Shown here: one piece after another, positions 34,668-42,510 of the stretch | How the letters are laid out: every line of letters begins with the position of its first letter | How positions within the stretch are numbered: position 1 is the first letter of the stretch | Made by a program: the position numbers and the translations under genes | Notes under the pieces: model-generated | The model's database searches: none | What the model saw: the letters and a program-made list of their open reading frames with translations, nothing else | What the model was told of the DNA's origin: nothing | DNA from: Pedobacter soli | GTDB lineage: Bacteria > Bacteroidota > Bacteroidia > Sphingobacteriales > Sphingobacteriaceae | DNA: 64,000 nucleotides | Reading direction: 5' to 3' | Assembly: GCF_900101435.1 (NCBI RefSeq) | Contig: NZ_FMZH01000001.1 | Location: 1 to 64,000, forward strand

Positions 34668-34740
34668 TGATCCCGCTGGGATTCGAACCCAGGACCACTA
34701 CATTAAAAGTGTAATGCTCTACCAGCTGAGCTACGGAATC
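34668..34740 (-). tRNA. tRNA-Lys (anticodon TTT)
   Basis: A 73-nt cloverleaf on the minus strand: acceptor stem GATTCCG/CGGGATC, D-arm GCTC-AGCTGGTA-GAGC, anticodon stem TTACA/TGTAG around CTTTTAA (anticodon TTT), T-arm CTGGG-TTCGAAT-CCCAG and discriminator A. CCA is not encoded. It stands alone, next to the end of the accessory region, and tRNA genes of this kind often mark integration sites. Confidence 0.96.
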
Positions 34741-34940
34741 ATTTCCTTTTGTTTAAGGAGGTGCAAATATAGAGATTAATCCTTTCTTTGCAAATGTTTT
34801 TATAAAATGTTTTTGGTCTTTAACGTTAAAATTAGGTTATGTTTTTGTAACCTGTTGATTTTAAAATGGCTAAGCCGGAAAATAATTTTTATTTTTTTTT
34901 TAATAAAAAACGATACCAGTTAAACAGGCAGCAACTAAGC

Positions 34941-35639
34941 TTACTTAGCCGCCTTGGGTATAAAGTTTAAAAACGACTGAAACTGCGCTTTGTGTTTGTT
35001 TTTATCCAGCTTAAAATAGAAAGCACCACGCCGCGAGCTCGATTTATCTTTATCGGTTTGCTTAATCAGCAAACCACTGGCGGTTATTTTACGGATAAAG
35101 TTGCGGTTATCGATCGGGGCATCGTACACCTGCTCGTATAAAGCCTGCAATTGCGGTATGGTAAAGCGTTTAGGCAACAACTCAAATAAAACAGGGTGGA
35201 GGGCAGCCTGGTAACGGATTTTATCCATCGCTGCCTTTACCATAATGTTGTGGTCAAAAATCAGTTCGGGTACCTCTTTAAGCTTAAACCATTCGGCATG
35301 GTACTGGTCGTTAATTTGTTTGCTGTACTTATTGATATCGATCAGGGCAAAGTACACAACCGATACCGTACGCTCAATCGGGTCACGATCCGGACTACCA
35401 TAAGCGTGCAACTGCTCTAAATACACATCGTGCAAACCCGTAAGTTCTAAAAGAATACGTTTGGCTGCGCCATCGAGGTTTTCATTTTCGCCAATAAAAC
35501 CACCCATCAAACTCCATTGATCTTTTACCGGCTCAATAGCCCTTTTAATCACCAGAAGTTTCAGTTCTTCGCCGTCGTAACCAAAAATAATACAGTCAAC
35601 AGCAACCAGTACAGGTTTTTGATTTAAATATTTTCCCAT
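34941..35639 (-). CDS. Nudix-domain transcriptional regulator (NrtR/AraR-like)
   Basis: A 232-residue protein with an N-terminal Nudix domain and a C-terminal winged helix (IPQLQALYEQVYDAPIDNRNFIRKITASGLL). The Nudix box (about 46-69) reads GGFIGENENLDGAAKRILLEL, where the catalytic RE-x-x-EE is degraded to RI-x-x-EL, so hydrolysis is unlikely and the domain probably senses a ligand. In Bacteroidota such regulators (AraR type) control pentose and related sugar genes. Its neighbour is a HAD sugar-phosphatase-like gene 3 bp upstream in the same direction, and a mutarotase follows divergently. Starts at ATG 35639. Confidence 0.85.
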   Translation of the reverse strand: MGKYLNQKPVLVAVDCIIFGYDGEELKLLVIKRAIEPVKDQWSLMGGFIGENENLDGAAKRILLELTGLHDVYLEQLHAYGSPDRDPIERTVSVVYFALIDINKYSKQINDQYHAEWFKLKEVPELIFDHNIMVKAAMDKIRYQAALHPVLFELLPKRFTIPQLQALYEQVYDAPIDNRNFIRKITASGLLIKQTDKDKSSSRRGAFYFKLDKNKHKAQFQSFLNFIPKAAK

Positions 35640-35642
35640 GTT

Positions 35643-36314
35643 TTAAAAAAGCATATTTAATTTAGTCTCGTTGTAATCGGTAATATAACCCAAAATATTC
35701 GGATAACCGTCAAATTCTTCGATGGTATGTGTGGTGGTAAGTACAATGCAGGGCATGCCCGCGTTCAGGGCAGATTCTACGCCTTTAGGTGCATCTTCAA
35801 ACACCAGGCAATCGGCAGGGGCAATACCCAGTGCAGCTGCAGCCTTTAAAAAGGTTTCCGGATCGGGTTTACTCGTTTGTACATCATCGGCACTTACAAT
35901 GGCATCCAGGTAATGGCGGATGTTTAAACCATCTACCACAAAATCGATATTGAAAGGAATGGCAGCTGAGCCAATGGCCATCGGGATTTGCGCAGCCTTT
36001 GCCCGCTCCAAAAACTGATCCAGACCAGCTATTAAAGCCAGATGCGGGAAATAGCCCGATTGGTAACGCTTTTCTTTATCAACCGAAAGGCGTTCTATTT
36101 CTGCAGGGCTAAACTTGCCTATACCAAAAACGCGCTCCAGCACTTCGTGGTTTTTACCGTACATTTCTTTTTTTACACTAGCGTAATCCAGTTTTGCGCC
36201 TAAATCTTCGGTCATAATGCGGTACCAGGCCAGCGTATGGTATTCCATATCGTTAATCATGGTGCCGTTTAAATCGAAAAGAAAAGCTTTAGGTCTGAAA
36301 TTAAAATCGTGCAT
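35643..36314 (-). CDS. HAD-superfamily beta-phosphoglucomutase-like phosphatase
   Basis: A haloacid-dehalogenase-fold enzyme acting on small phosphorylated metabolites, probably sugar phosphates. Motif I is FLFDLNGTMIND: the nucleophile D14 is present, but the usual second Asp is N16. Motif II is AIGSA, and motif III/IV is KPDPETFLKAAAALGIAPADCLVFEDAPKGVESALNAGM. The helical cap between about 20 and 85 is the beta-PGM type. Length 223 is normal. The D-to-N change removes the general acid/base expected of a phosphatase, so activity may be altered. It is co-directional with, and 3 bp ahead of, the Nudix regulator. Confidence 0.86.
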   Translation of the reverse strand: MHDFNFRPKAFLFDLNGTMINDMEYHTLAWYRIMTEDLGAKLDYASVKKEMYGKNHEVLERVFGIGKFSPAEIERLSVDKEKRYQSGYFPHLALIAGLDQFLERAKAAQIPMAIGSAAIPFNIDFVVDGLNIRHYLDAIVSADDVQTSKPDPETFLKAAAALGIAPADCLVFEDAPKGVESALNAGMPCIVLTTTHTIEEFDGYPNILGYITDYNETKLNMLF

Positions 36315-36512
36315 ATTCTTGCTAAATTATGTGATTTTTTTTGATGTAGGGAAATGATGGTCAATATTAAGCGAAATAATATTATAATCGTCACTTTGAC
36401 GTTAATTATTTTTTACTACTTTAGCTGTAACCAAAAATAAATCTGGATGTAAGCATCAGGGGTTTTGCCCGGTAAAATCACGATTGCTTCATCAAATAAA
36501 AACCCATAACTG
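36315..36512. other. AT-rich divergent intergenic region
   Basis: This separates the minus-strand HAD/regulator pair from the plus-strand mutarotase gene and must hold both promoters. No clear -7/-33 pair or operator stands out to the eye. Confidence 0.4.
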
Positions 36513-37664
36513 ATGAAAAAACCACTTCTTAAGGCCTTACCATTGGCTACCTTATGTTTAGCCCTTGCTTTCAGCGCATGCAACCCGAAAACGGATAAAG
36601 GAGCAGCAGCCAGTACCCAAACCGATTCGTTAAAATACAGCAGTACCATTGATGGTAAAGCGGTTAAATTATATACCCTGAAGAACAAACAAGGTGCTTC
36701 GGTATCGATTACCAATTACGGCGGCCGCGTGGTATCGCTGCTGGTGCCCGATAAAGACAATAAACTAACCGATGTAGTATTGGGTTACGATAGTGTGGGT
36801 GCTTACCGTAAAAAAGGAGAGCCCTTTTTTGGTGCCTTAATTGGTCGCTACGGAAACCGCATTGGTAAAGGTAAATTTACTTTAGATGGTAAGGAATACC
36901 AGTTACAACTGAACGACGGCGTAAACACTTTACACGGTGGTACCGATGGCTTTTTCGGCAAAGTGTGGGATGCCAAACAAATAGATAGCTCGAAGCTGGA
37001 ATTGAGTTATGTATCTAATGATGGCGAAGCGGGCTATCCGGGTAAACTGGACGTGAAAGTAACTTATACTTTAACGGATGACAATGCGCTGCAAATTGAT
37101 TATACAGCTACTACCGACAAAACAACGATTGTAAACTTAACCAACCACGCTTATTTTAATTTAAACGGCGAAGGCGACAGTACGATTTTAGATCATGAAT
37201 TAATGATCGATGCCAGCGCTTATACGCCAGTTGATTCGACCTTGATTCCAACGGGTAAATTACAACCTGTTGCAGGTACAGCTTTTGATTTTAACAAAGC
37301 GAAACTAATTGGTAAACAGATTGGCGATAATGATGAGCAGTTAAAATTTGGTAAAGGTTACGATCATAACTTTGCCTTAACCCACCACGATGGTAAAGCC
37401 CCGGTAGCCGTGGTTAAAAGTACCAAAACTGGTATTGTTTTATCGGTAATTACTACCGAGCCTGGTTTGCAGTTTTATAGTGGTAATTTCTTAACGGGTG
37501 CAGATAAAGATGGTAAAGGTGGTAAATCGTACCCACACCGTTCGGCTTTTTGTTTAGAAACGCAACATTTCCCTGATGCACCGAATCACCCAAATTTTGC
37601 TTCTACCGTACTTAAACCTGGAGAAACGTATAAAACGAGTACTACTTATAAGTTTTCGAAATAA
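36513..37664 (+). CDS. galM: Aldose 1-epimerase (mutarotase), lipoprotein
   Basis: It interconverts alpha and beta anomers of aldoses such as galactose, arabinose or xylose. The signal ends in a lipobox (AFSAC, C23), so this form is anchored in the envelope, unlike cytoplasmic GalM. Active-site segments include NTLHGGTDGFFGKVWD, the catalytic His in VNLTNHAYFNL and the catalytic Glu in CLETQHFPDAPNHP. The 383 residues are full length including the signal. It is followed by a 15-bp terminator. The nearby Nudix regulator would fit control by a pentose or hexose. Confidence 0.93.
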   Translation: MKKPLLKALPLATLCLALAFSACNPKTDKGAAASTQTDSLKYSSTIDGKAVKLYTLKNKQGASVSITNYGGRVVSLLVPDKDNKLTDVVLGYDSVGAYRKKGEPFFGALIGRYGNRIGKGKFTLDGKEYQLQLNDGVNTLHGGTDGFFGKVWDAKQIDSSKLELSYVSNDGEAGYPGKLDVKVTYTLTDDNALQIDYTATTDKTTIVNLTNHAYFNLNGEGDSTILDHELMIDASAYTPVDSTLIPTGKLQPVAGTAFDFNKAKLIGKQIGDNDEQLKFGKGYDHNFALTHHDGKAPVAVVKSTKTGIVLSVITTEPGLQFYSGNFLTGADKDGKGGKSYPHRSAFCLETQHFPDAPNHPNFASTVLKPGETYKTSTTYKFSK

Positions 37665-37707
37665 GCTTCATCTATCGGTCGGTGTCTCACCGACCGAAAC
37701 ACTGGAT

Positions 37708-37740
37708 AGCCCTCACAGGTTTTAGAAACCTGTGAGGGCT
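37708..37740 (+). terminator. Perfect 15-bp terminator after mutarotase
   Basis: AGCCCTCACAGGTTT (37708-37722) pairs perfectly with AAACCTGTGAGGGCT (37726-37740), then TTTTTATT. It belongs to the same palindrome family as 37925-37957 and 57702-57734. Confidence 0.9.
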
Positions 37741-37924
37741 TTTTATTATGCGTAAGGCTTTTGCCACAGAAGCACGGATAATCACGGAATAGCATGATTC
37801 TTATAGCTAATCAAGTAGCCTATCTCGTCCCCCTTTGAAGGGGGCAGGGGGATGAACTGGAGCTGATCATGCGAAAATGATATGAGCTGGTTGATGTGAC
37901 AACAACCAGTAGTTTATATGTGAT

Positions 37925-37957
37925 AAACCTCGCAGGTTTTTGAAACCTGCGAGGTTT
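37925..37957. terminator. Perfect 15-bp palindromic terminator after the deoxysugar operon
   Basis: AAACCTCGCAGGTTT and AAACCTGCGAGGTTT with a 3-base loop, flanked by T-runs on the plus strand. It lies beyond the 3' end of the minus-strand operon. Confidence 0.8.
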
Positions 37958-38024
37958 TTTTATTGTATTAAGATTGCCAGTCAAGCTGGCAATGACGGAT
38001 TGTATAAAGGGTATCCGGCTGAAA

Positions 38025-39188
38025 TTACAATAACCGATCAGGGAATTGCGAAATATTCTCGATCGTAAGCTGCTGCATAATCTGGTACAAATGAGTTTTA
38101 AACATATTGATGGTATGCTCGCCACCTTCATTACCCAATGCACCAACACCATACATAAACGGACGGCCCATAAAGTTGAATTCGGAGCCTACGGCATGTG
38201 CCCTGGCCAAATCAACTCCCGAACGGATTCCGCCATCCAGCATGATCTTGAGTTTTGATTTATAGGCATCATTTCCGGCCAGTTTGATTAAAGAATTGAT
38301 CGATGATTCACCTGCATCAATTTGTCTTCCACCATGATTCGAAACAATCACCCCGTCAACACCGATCTGTATAGCTGCCTGCATATCTTCATCAGTAGCA
38401 ATGCCTTTTAATACCAATGGGCCTTTCCAGATTTCGCGGATAGCAGAAACCTTTTCGATATCGACTTTCCCCGTAAAGGTCCGGTTCATAAATTGTCCCA
38501 GCTGCGACATATCCATTCCTTTTTCCATGTACGGTTTTAAGGTAGCAAAAGAGGGGATACCATGCTGTAGTGTTTTAATGCCCCACAATGGCCTTGCAAA
38601 TGCCTGCAAAATATTGTTTACCGACATTTTAGGTGGTATAGAAAGACCACTTTTAATTTCCTTGTACCTTAAACCGAATGCAGGAACATCTACCAGTACC
38701 ACCAAAACAGGGCATTCAACCGCTTTTAATCGCGATAAAATATCATCCCTCAGTTTATTTTCGGTAGGGTGATACAACTGAAACCAGGCTTTTCCTTCCG
38801 AAACTTCAGCAATACGCTCGATACTACTGGTAGATACGGTACTCAGCGTATAAGGAATATCGTGTTTGGCTGCCGCTTTGGCCAGGATTTCTGGTGCATT
38901 GGGCCACATCAAGCCTTGTAAACCAATAGGAGAAATACCAAAAGGCGCACTGTATTTACGTCCAAAAAGCTCAACCGACATGTCGATATCTCCGCCCACG
39001 CGTAAATAGTTTGGCTTTAGATAGATATCATCGAAATCTGATTCGTTACGGGCCAGATTTAGCCCTTCGTTACAGCCGCCTTCTAGATAATCGAATGCAA
39101 ATTTTGGTATTCTTCTTTTTGCTTTACTTCTAAGATCAGCTACCGAAGGATATTGAGAATGATAAGGAAAGGTAATTTTTTTACTCAT
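38025..39188 (-). CDS. lldD: FMN-dependent alpha-hydroxy acid (L-lactate) dehydrogenase
   Basis: It oxidises an L-2-hydroxy acid, probably L-lactate to pyruvate, passing electrons to quinone. FMN-binding segments are PFGISPIGLQGLMWPNAP, YTLSTVSTSSIE and WFQLYHP. The catalytic loop VSNHGGRQIDAGESSI holds the active-site His near residue 283 and the substrate Arg. The phosphate-binding region LDGGIRSGVDLARAHAVGSEF follows. The 387 residues match LldD. It is the last gene of the five-gene deoxysugar operon, where it would consume the L-lactate produced by the preceding steps. Glycolate and mandelate are other possible substrates. Confidence 0.88.
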   Translation of the reverse strand: MSKKITFPYHSQYPSVADLRSKAKRRIPKFAFDYLEGGCNEGLNLARNESDFDDIYLKPNYLRVGGDIDMSVELFGRKYSAPFGISPIGLQGLMWPNAPEILAKAAAKHDIPYTLSTVSTSSIERIAEVSEGKAWFQLYHPTENKLRDDILSRLKAVECPVLVVLVDVPAFGLRYKEIKSGLSIPPKMSVNNILQAFARPLWGIKTLQHGIPSFATLKPYMEKGMDMSQLGQFMNRTFTGKVDIEKVSAIREIWKGPLVLKGIATDEDMQAAIQIGVDGVIVSNHGGRQIDAGESSINSLIKLAGNDAYKSKLKIMLDGGIRSGVDLARAHAVGSEFNFMGRPFMYGVGALGNEGGEHTINMFKTHLYQIMQQLTIENISQFPDRLL

Positions 39189-39338
39189 TATTTTATTTAT
39201 TGTCTTGGCCGCAGGCGTATTAAAAAGCGAAAACTAACACAATATAATGTAATCTCCGTCCTGCACTATCGGCTATATTTGGTTTCTTTAAAGCACTGCG
39301 TTGCCAGGTATTAGCCTCGGCAACACTAAAAACAGCTA

Positions 39339-40160
39339 TTAAAGTTTGTAAAACTGCTTTGCATTATCAGAGAAAATCATTCTCCTTTCTGCAACGGTAA
39401 AACGTTCGGTGTATTTATTTACTACATTAAACCAATCCTGATAAGGCCTGCTTAATAACATTACCGGCCAATCGCTGCCATACATTACGCGTTCCGGGCC
39501 AAACTGCTCGAATATTACATCAAAGCAATTAAACAAATCCTGTTCCGTCCAGTTTTGCCAGTCGGCTTCGGTTAAAAGACCCGATACTTTGCACAATACG
39601 TTGGGGTTTGCGGCGAGGGTTTTAATGTTTGCTGTCCAGGCTTTCAAATCTCCGCTTTTTACATCTGGCTTGCCACAATGATCCAATACAAATGGCTGAT
39701 CGGGAATTTGATCAACCATTTGTATAATGGTTTCCAACTGGTTGTGGTAGCACAACAAATCGTAAGTATAGTTGTATTTTTTTAATTGCTTAACACCTGT
39801 AATAAAAGCCGGATTTAAGATAAAATCGCGGTTTTCAGCCTGCAGGATATGTCGCCAGCCCTTAATGATTTCATGATTTTGCCAGAAGCTTAGGCGTTCA
39901 TCCAGATTGGGATCAAGTAAATCAACCCAGCCTACAATACCTTTGATGATTTCGCTCTCTTCCGCCAGTTTTAGCAGAAAATGATTTTCTTCTTCCGACT
40001 GACTGGCCTGTACAGCGACACACCCGGTAATATTCAGTTCGCTATACACATCCAAAAGATTCTCCGGAGAAAAATCTTTGCGGATGATTTGCATATCATC
40101 GTTAATCCAGTTATCTCTAACCGGGTCGAAATTCCAAAAATGTACGTGGGTATCAATCAT
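39339..40160 (-). CDS. Amidohydrolase-family lactonase (L-fuconolactonase / rhamnonolactonase-like)
   Basis: A TIM-barrel hydrolase of the amidohydrolase-2 type (COG3618), members of which open sugar lactones such as L-fucono-1,4-lactone. The N-terminal DTHVHFWNF gives the HxH motif (H5, H7). FVLDHCGKPDVK, then the active-site YGSDWPV near the C-terminus, complete the pattern. Its 273 residues are normal. It sits between a mutarotase gene and lactate dehydrogenase in the operon, consistent with the second step of non-phosphorylative fucose or rhamnose oxidation. Confidence 0.87.
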   Translation of the reverse strand: MIDTHVHFWNFDPVRDNWINDDMQIIRKDFSPENLLDVYSELNITGCVAVQASQSEEENHFLLKLAEESEIIKGIVGWVDLLDPNLDERLSFWQNHEIIKGWRHILQAENRDFILNPAFITGVKQLKKYNYTYDLLCYHNQLETIIQMVDQIPDQPFVLDHCGKPDVKSGDLKAWTANIKTLAANPNVLCKVSGLLTEADWQNWTEQDLFNCFDVIFEQFGPERVMYGSDWPVMLLSRPYQDWFNVVNKYTERFTVAERRMIFSDNAKQFYKL

Positions 40161-40172
40161 ATTATAAAAGCA

Positions 40173-40502
40173 CTAAAGTGTAAATATCTGATCCATTAAG
40201 ATCCATTTTTCGCCAGGTTTGGCTCCCGGTAAAGCCTGCTGGAACTTCCACATCAAAGTTTCCCATTCCTGCACTTTCGGATTGGCTAAATCGGCTGCTC
40301 CTTTGGCTTCAAAAGAAAAGCTTTCATTTACTTCCATAATCATAAATAGGCGGTTACCAGTGAGGTATATCTCCAGGTTTTCGATACCAGACGAGCTGAT
40401 ACTCTCTTTAATTTCGGGCCAAACCGATTGGTGGTATTGCTTATATTCTTCAATAAGCTTTACATCGTCAACCAAATCGAGCGCCAGGCAATATCTTTTC
40501 AT
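40173..40502 (-). CDS. L-rhamnose mutarotase-family protein (also L-fucose mutarotase-like)
   Basis: A small dimeric ferredoxin-like alpha/beta protein (DUF718/RhaM) that interconverts alpha and beta anomers of L-rhamnose or L-fucose. The start MKRYCLALDLVDDVKLIEEYKQYHQSVWPEI contains the catalytic-candidate His H24; NLEIYLTGNRLFMIMEV and the aromatic W-E-T-L-M-W-K-F-Q segment follow the family. Its 109 residues are normal. It is 12 bp downstream of the lactonase start in the operon order and 1 bp after the hydrolase stop, supporting one transcript. Confidence 0.9.
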   Translation of the reverse strand: MKRYCLALDLVDDVKLIEEYKQYHQSVWPEIKESISSSGIENLEIYLTGNRLFMIMEVNESFSFEAKGAADLANPKVQEWETLMWKFQQALPGAKPGEKWILMDQIFTL

Positions 40503-40503
40503 A

Positions 40504-41358
40504 TTAATTTTCGCCGTAAGCTTTAACAGTTTGTTTGCTGGTACCTAAACCATCAATACCCAACTCAACTACATCGCCAGGTTTTAAATACCAGGGCTCA
40601 GGTTTCTGGCCTAAACCAACACCTGCAGGCGTACCTGTAGTAATTACATCACCCGGTAAAAGGGTCATAAACTGACTGATGTAGGAAACCATAAACGGCA
40701 CATTGAAAATCAGGTTCGAAGTGTTTCCATCCTGTAAAGTTTTACCGTTAACCGTTAACCAAAGGCGCAGGTTGTGCACATCGGCAATTTCATCCTGCGT
40801 AGCAATAAATGGCCCGATTGGTGCAAAAGTATCGGCACTTTTTCCTTTAACCCATTGTCCGTTACGCTCTAACTGGAATTCGCGCTCGCTGTAATCGTTA
40901 TGCAAAACGTAACCCGCAATATGATCTAAAGCATTTTCTTCAGTTACATAGCTGGCTTTTTTACCAATTACAATGGCTAATTCTACTTCCCAGTCGGTTT
41001 TTTTACTGTTTTTAGGGATAACCAAATCGTCATTCGGTCCTACAATAGCGGTAGTAGCTTTGAAGAATAAAATCGGCTCGGTTGGAATAGGGGCATTGGT
41101 TTCGGCTGCGTGGTCTTTGTAGTTTAGGCCTACACAGATAATTTTTGAAGGGCGCGCCAAAGCCGGACCAAGGCGAACACCTTTATCTACTTGTGGCAAA
41201 TCAGCCGATGCGATAGCTGATTTTAGTTTTTCCAAACCATCGCCACCAAAAAACGCTTCGTTATAATCGCTAACCAATGCAGATACATCATAATAATTAT
41301 CGCCGATAATTACGCCTGGTTTTTCTGCTCCTGCTTCACCAAATCTTATTAATTTCAT
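40504..41358 (-). CDS. Fumarylacetoacetate hydrolase-family protein (2,4-diketo-3-deoxy-L-fuconate hydrolase-like)
   Basis: A metal-dependent C-C bond hydrolase that, in this context, should split 2,4-diketo-3-deoxy-L-fuconate (or the rhamnonate form) into pyruvate and L-lactate. Family motifs include ICVGLNYKDHAAE, PILFFKATTAIVGPNDDLVIP, the metal-binding DWEVELAIVIGKKA with nearby HNDYSERE, and DVITTGTPAGVGLGQ. The 284 residues are normal for the long-FAH type. Its position between the SDR gene and the mutarotase matches known fucose clusters. Confidence 0.9.
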   Translation of the reverse strand: MKLIRFGEAGAEKPGVIIGDNYYDVSALVSDYNEAFFGGDGLEKLKSAIASADLPQVDKGVRLGPALARPSKIICVGLNYKDHAAETNAPIPTEPILFFKATTAIVGPNDDLVIPKNSKKTDWEVELAIVIGKKASYVTEENALDHIAGYVLHNDYSEREFQLERNGQWVKGKSADTFAPIGPFIATQDEIADVHNLRLWLTVNGKTLQDGNTSNLIFNVPFMVSYISQFMTLLPGDVITTGTPAGVGLGQKPEPWYLKPGDVVELGIDGLGTSKQTVKAYGEN

Positions 41359-41391
41359 GTTATATTTTCTTTATTGTATTTAAAAAGGATA

Positions 41392-42156
41392 TTAATTGTT
41401 TAAGGTCGTAAATCCACCGTCAATTGGATAATCGCAACCGGTAATAAATGCAGCCTCGTCGCTACATAAATATAAAGCCAGTGCACCAATTTCTTCGGGT
41501 TTAGCCATACGGCCAATGGGTTGGGTTTTAGATAACTTCTCGAACATTTCAGGGATATTATCCGGATAATTTTTCTGTAAAAAGCCATCAACAAATGGGG
41601 TATGTACCCTTGCCGGAGAAATAGAATTACACCTGATGTTTTCGCCAATGTAATCTTTGGCTACACTCATGGTCATGGCTTTTACCGCACCTTTTGCTGT
41701 ACTGTAGGCAAAACGGTCTGGCAAGCCAATTAATGCTGCAATAGAAGCCATATTGATGATTACACCTCCGCCAGCTAAACGGATTTGCGGAATAGCAGCA
41801 TACAGGCAATTGTAAACACCTTTAACGTTAACGCGCATTACCCGGTCGAAATCGCTTTCTTCAGTAGTATCGGCTTTGCCAATGTGTGCAATACCGGCAT
41901 TGTTTACCAAGATATTGATGCTTCCAATTTGTTCAAAAACAGCTTTAACCGCCTGATGATCTGAAACATCGCAGGCATAACTAAAAGCCTGCTTACCTGC
42001 TGCTTTAATTTCATCCAATGTATCTTGTGCCTGCTCGATACCCAGTTCAATAATGTGCACTTCGGCATCCTGTTTAGCTAAAATAGTTGCTATAGCCCTG
42101 CCAATTCCACTGCCACCGCCGGTAACTACTGCTTTTTTATTTTTGAGTGAAAACAT
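41392..42156 (-). CDS. SDR-family sugar-acid dehydrogenase (2-keto-3-deoxy-L-fuconate dehydrogenase-like)
   Basis: A short-chain dehydrogenase that probably oxidises 2-keto-3-deoxy-L-fuconate to its 2,4-diketo form with NAD+. The nucleotide-binding motif is TGGGSGIGR at about residues 12-20, NNAG is near 88, and the catalytic Ser-Tyr-Lys is in NMASIAAL...YSTAK. An acidic residue after the second strand (HIIELG) suggests NAD rather than NADP. The 254 residues are normal. First gene of the operon; an L-fucose 1-dehydrogenase role is the other possibility. Confidence 0.87.
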   Translation of the reverse strand: MFSLKNKKAVVTGGGSGIGRAIATILAKQDAEVHIIELGIEQAQDTLDEIKAAGKQAFSYACDVSDHQAVKAVFEQIGSINILVNNAGIAHIGKADTTEESDFDRVMRVNVKGVYNCLYAAIPQIRLAGGGVIINMASIAALIGLPDRFAYSTAKGAVKAMTMSVAKDYIGENIRCNSISPARVHTPFVDGFLQKNYPDNIPEMFEKLSKTQPIGRMAKPEEIGALALYLCSDEAAFITGCDYPIDGGFTTLNN

Positions 42157-42510
42157 GTTTGTTGTTTAAATTGATTGATGATGTAATATACGTATTTTGA
42201 TTTCGCATCCTTAATATTATAGGTTTAGCTTGCTAAGCCGAAAAAATGGCATAATGTTATAATTGATTAGAATACGACTACAAATAAAATAAATATTGTT
42301 GATTAAAAATTTTATCTTCTTGTCTAAATATTAACAGATATTGTCATACCCGCTACAAACCTTTATAAGCGCTTTACCTTGCATAAATATTACATAAGCG
42401 AAAGGCTAATTTACTTATATTTGAATATTATTTTTATATTTAAATAATATTACAACCAAATATCATACAAAAGCCTAATTTTTAAGGCTTTGTTATAAGA
42501 GCCAAATTGA
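42157..42510. other. Divergent AT-rich regulatory region between deoxysugar operon and glycan locus
   Basis: This 354-bp region has no gene. It is very AT-rich and must contain the promoters of both the minus-strand deoxysugar operon and the plus-strand glycoside hydrolase genes. A good -7 element, TATATTTG, lies at 42416-42423 for the plus strand, with no clear -33. A TTTATA/TATTTA-rich stretch (42425-42460) could be a target for a regulator. Confidence 0.5.
42416..42423 (+). promoter_or_regulatory. Candidate -7 element (TATATTTG) of the glycoside hydrolase genes
   Basis: A perfect match to TAnnTTTG, 87 bp upstream of ATG 42511. A matching -33 TTG at the usual distance is missing, so it may need an activator. 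Confidence 0.4.

Larger units (their letters stand above)
37665..38024. other. Intergenic region packed with palindromes
   Basis: There is no gene here. It holds a 10-bp stem TCGGTCGGTG-tct-CACCGACCGA (37675-37697), two terminator-like palindromes (listed separately), a CCCCC/GGGGG hairpin at 37829-37844, a dispersed CACGGA repeat (37763-37790) and a TTGCCAG/CTGGCAA hairpin near 37974-37992. It lies between convergent genes. Confidence 0.7.

Noticed and set aside
36416..36715. 99-aa frame on the minus strand over the mutarotase start
   Set aside because: It is antisense to the well-supported mutarotase gene and has no protein-like features of its own.
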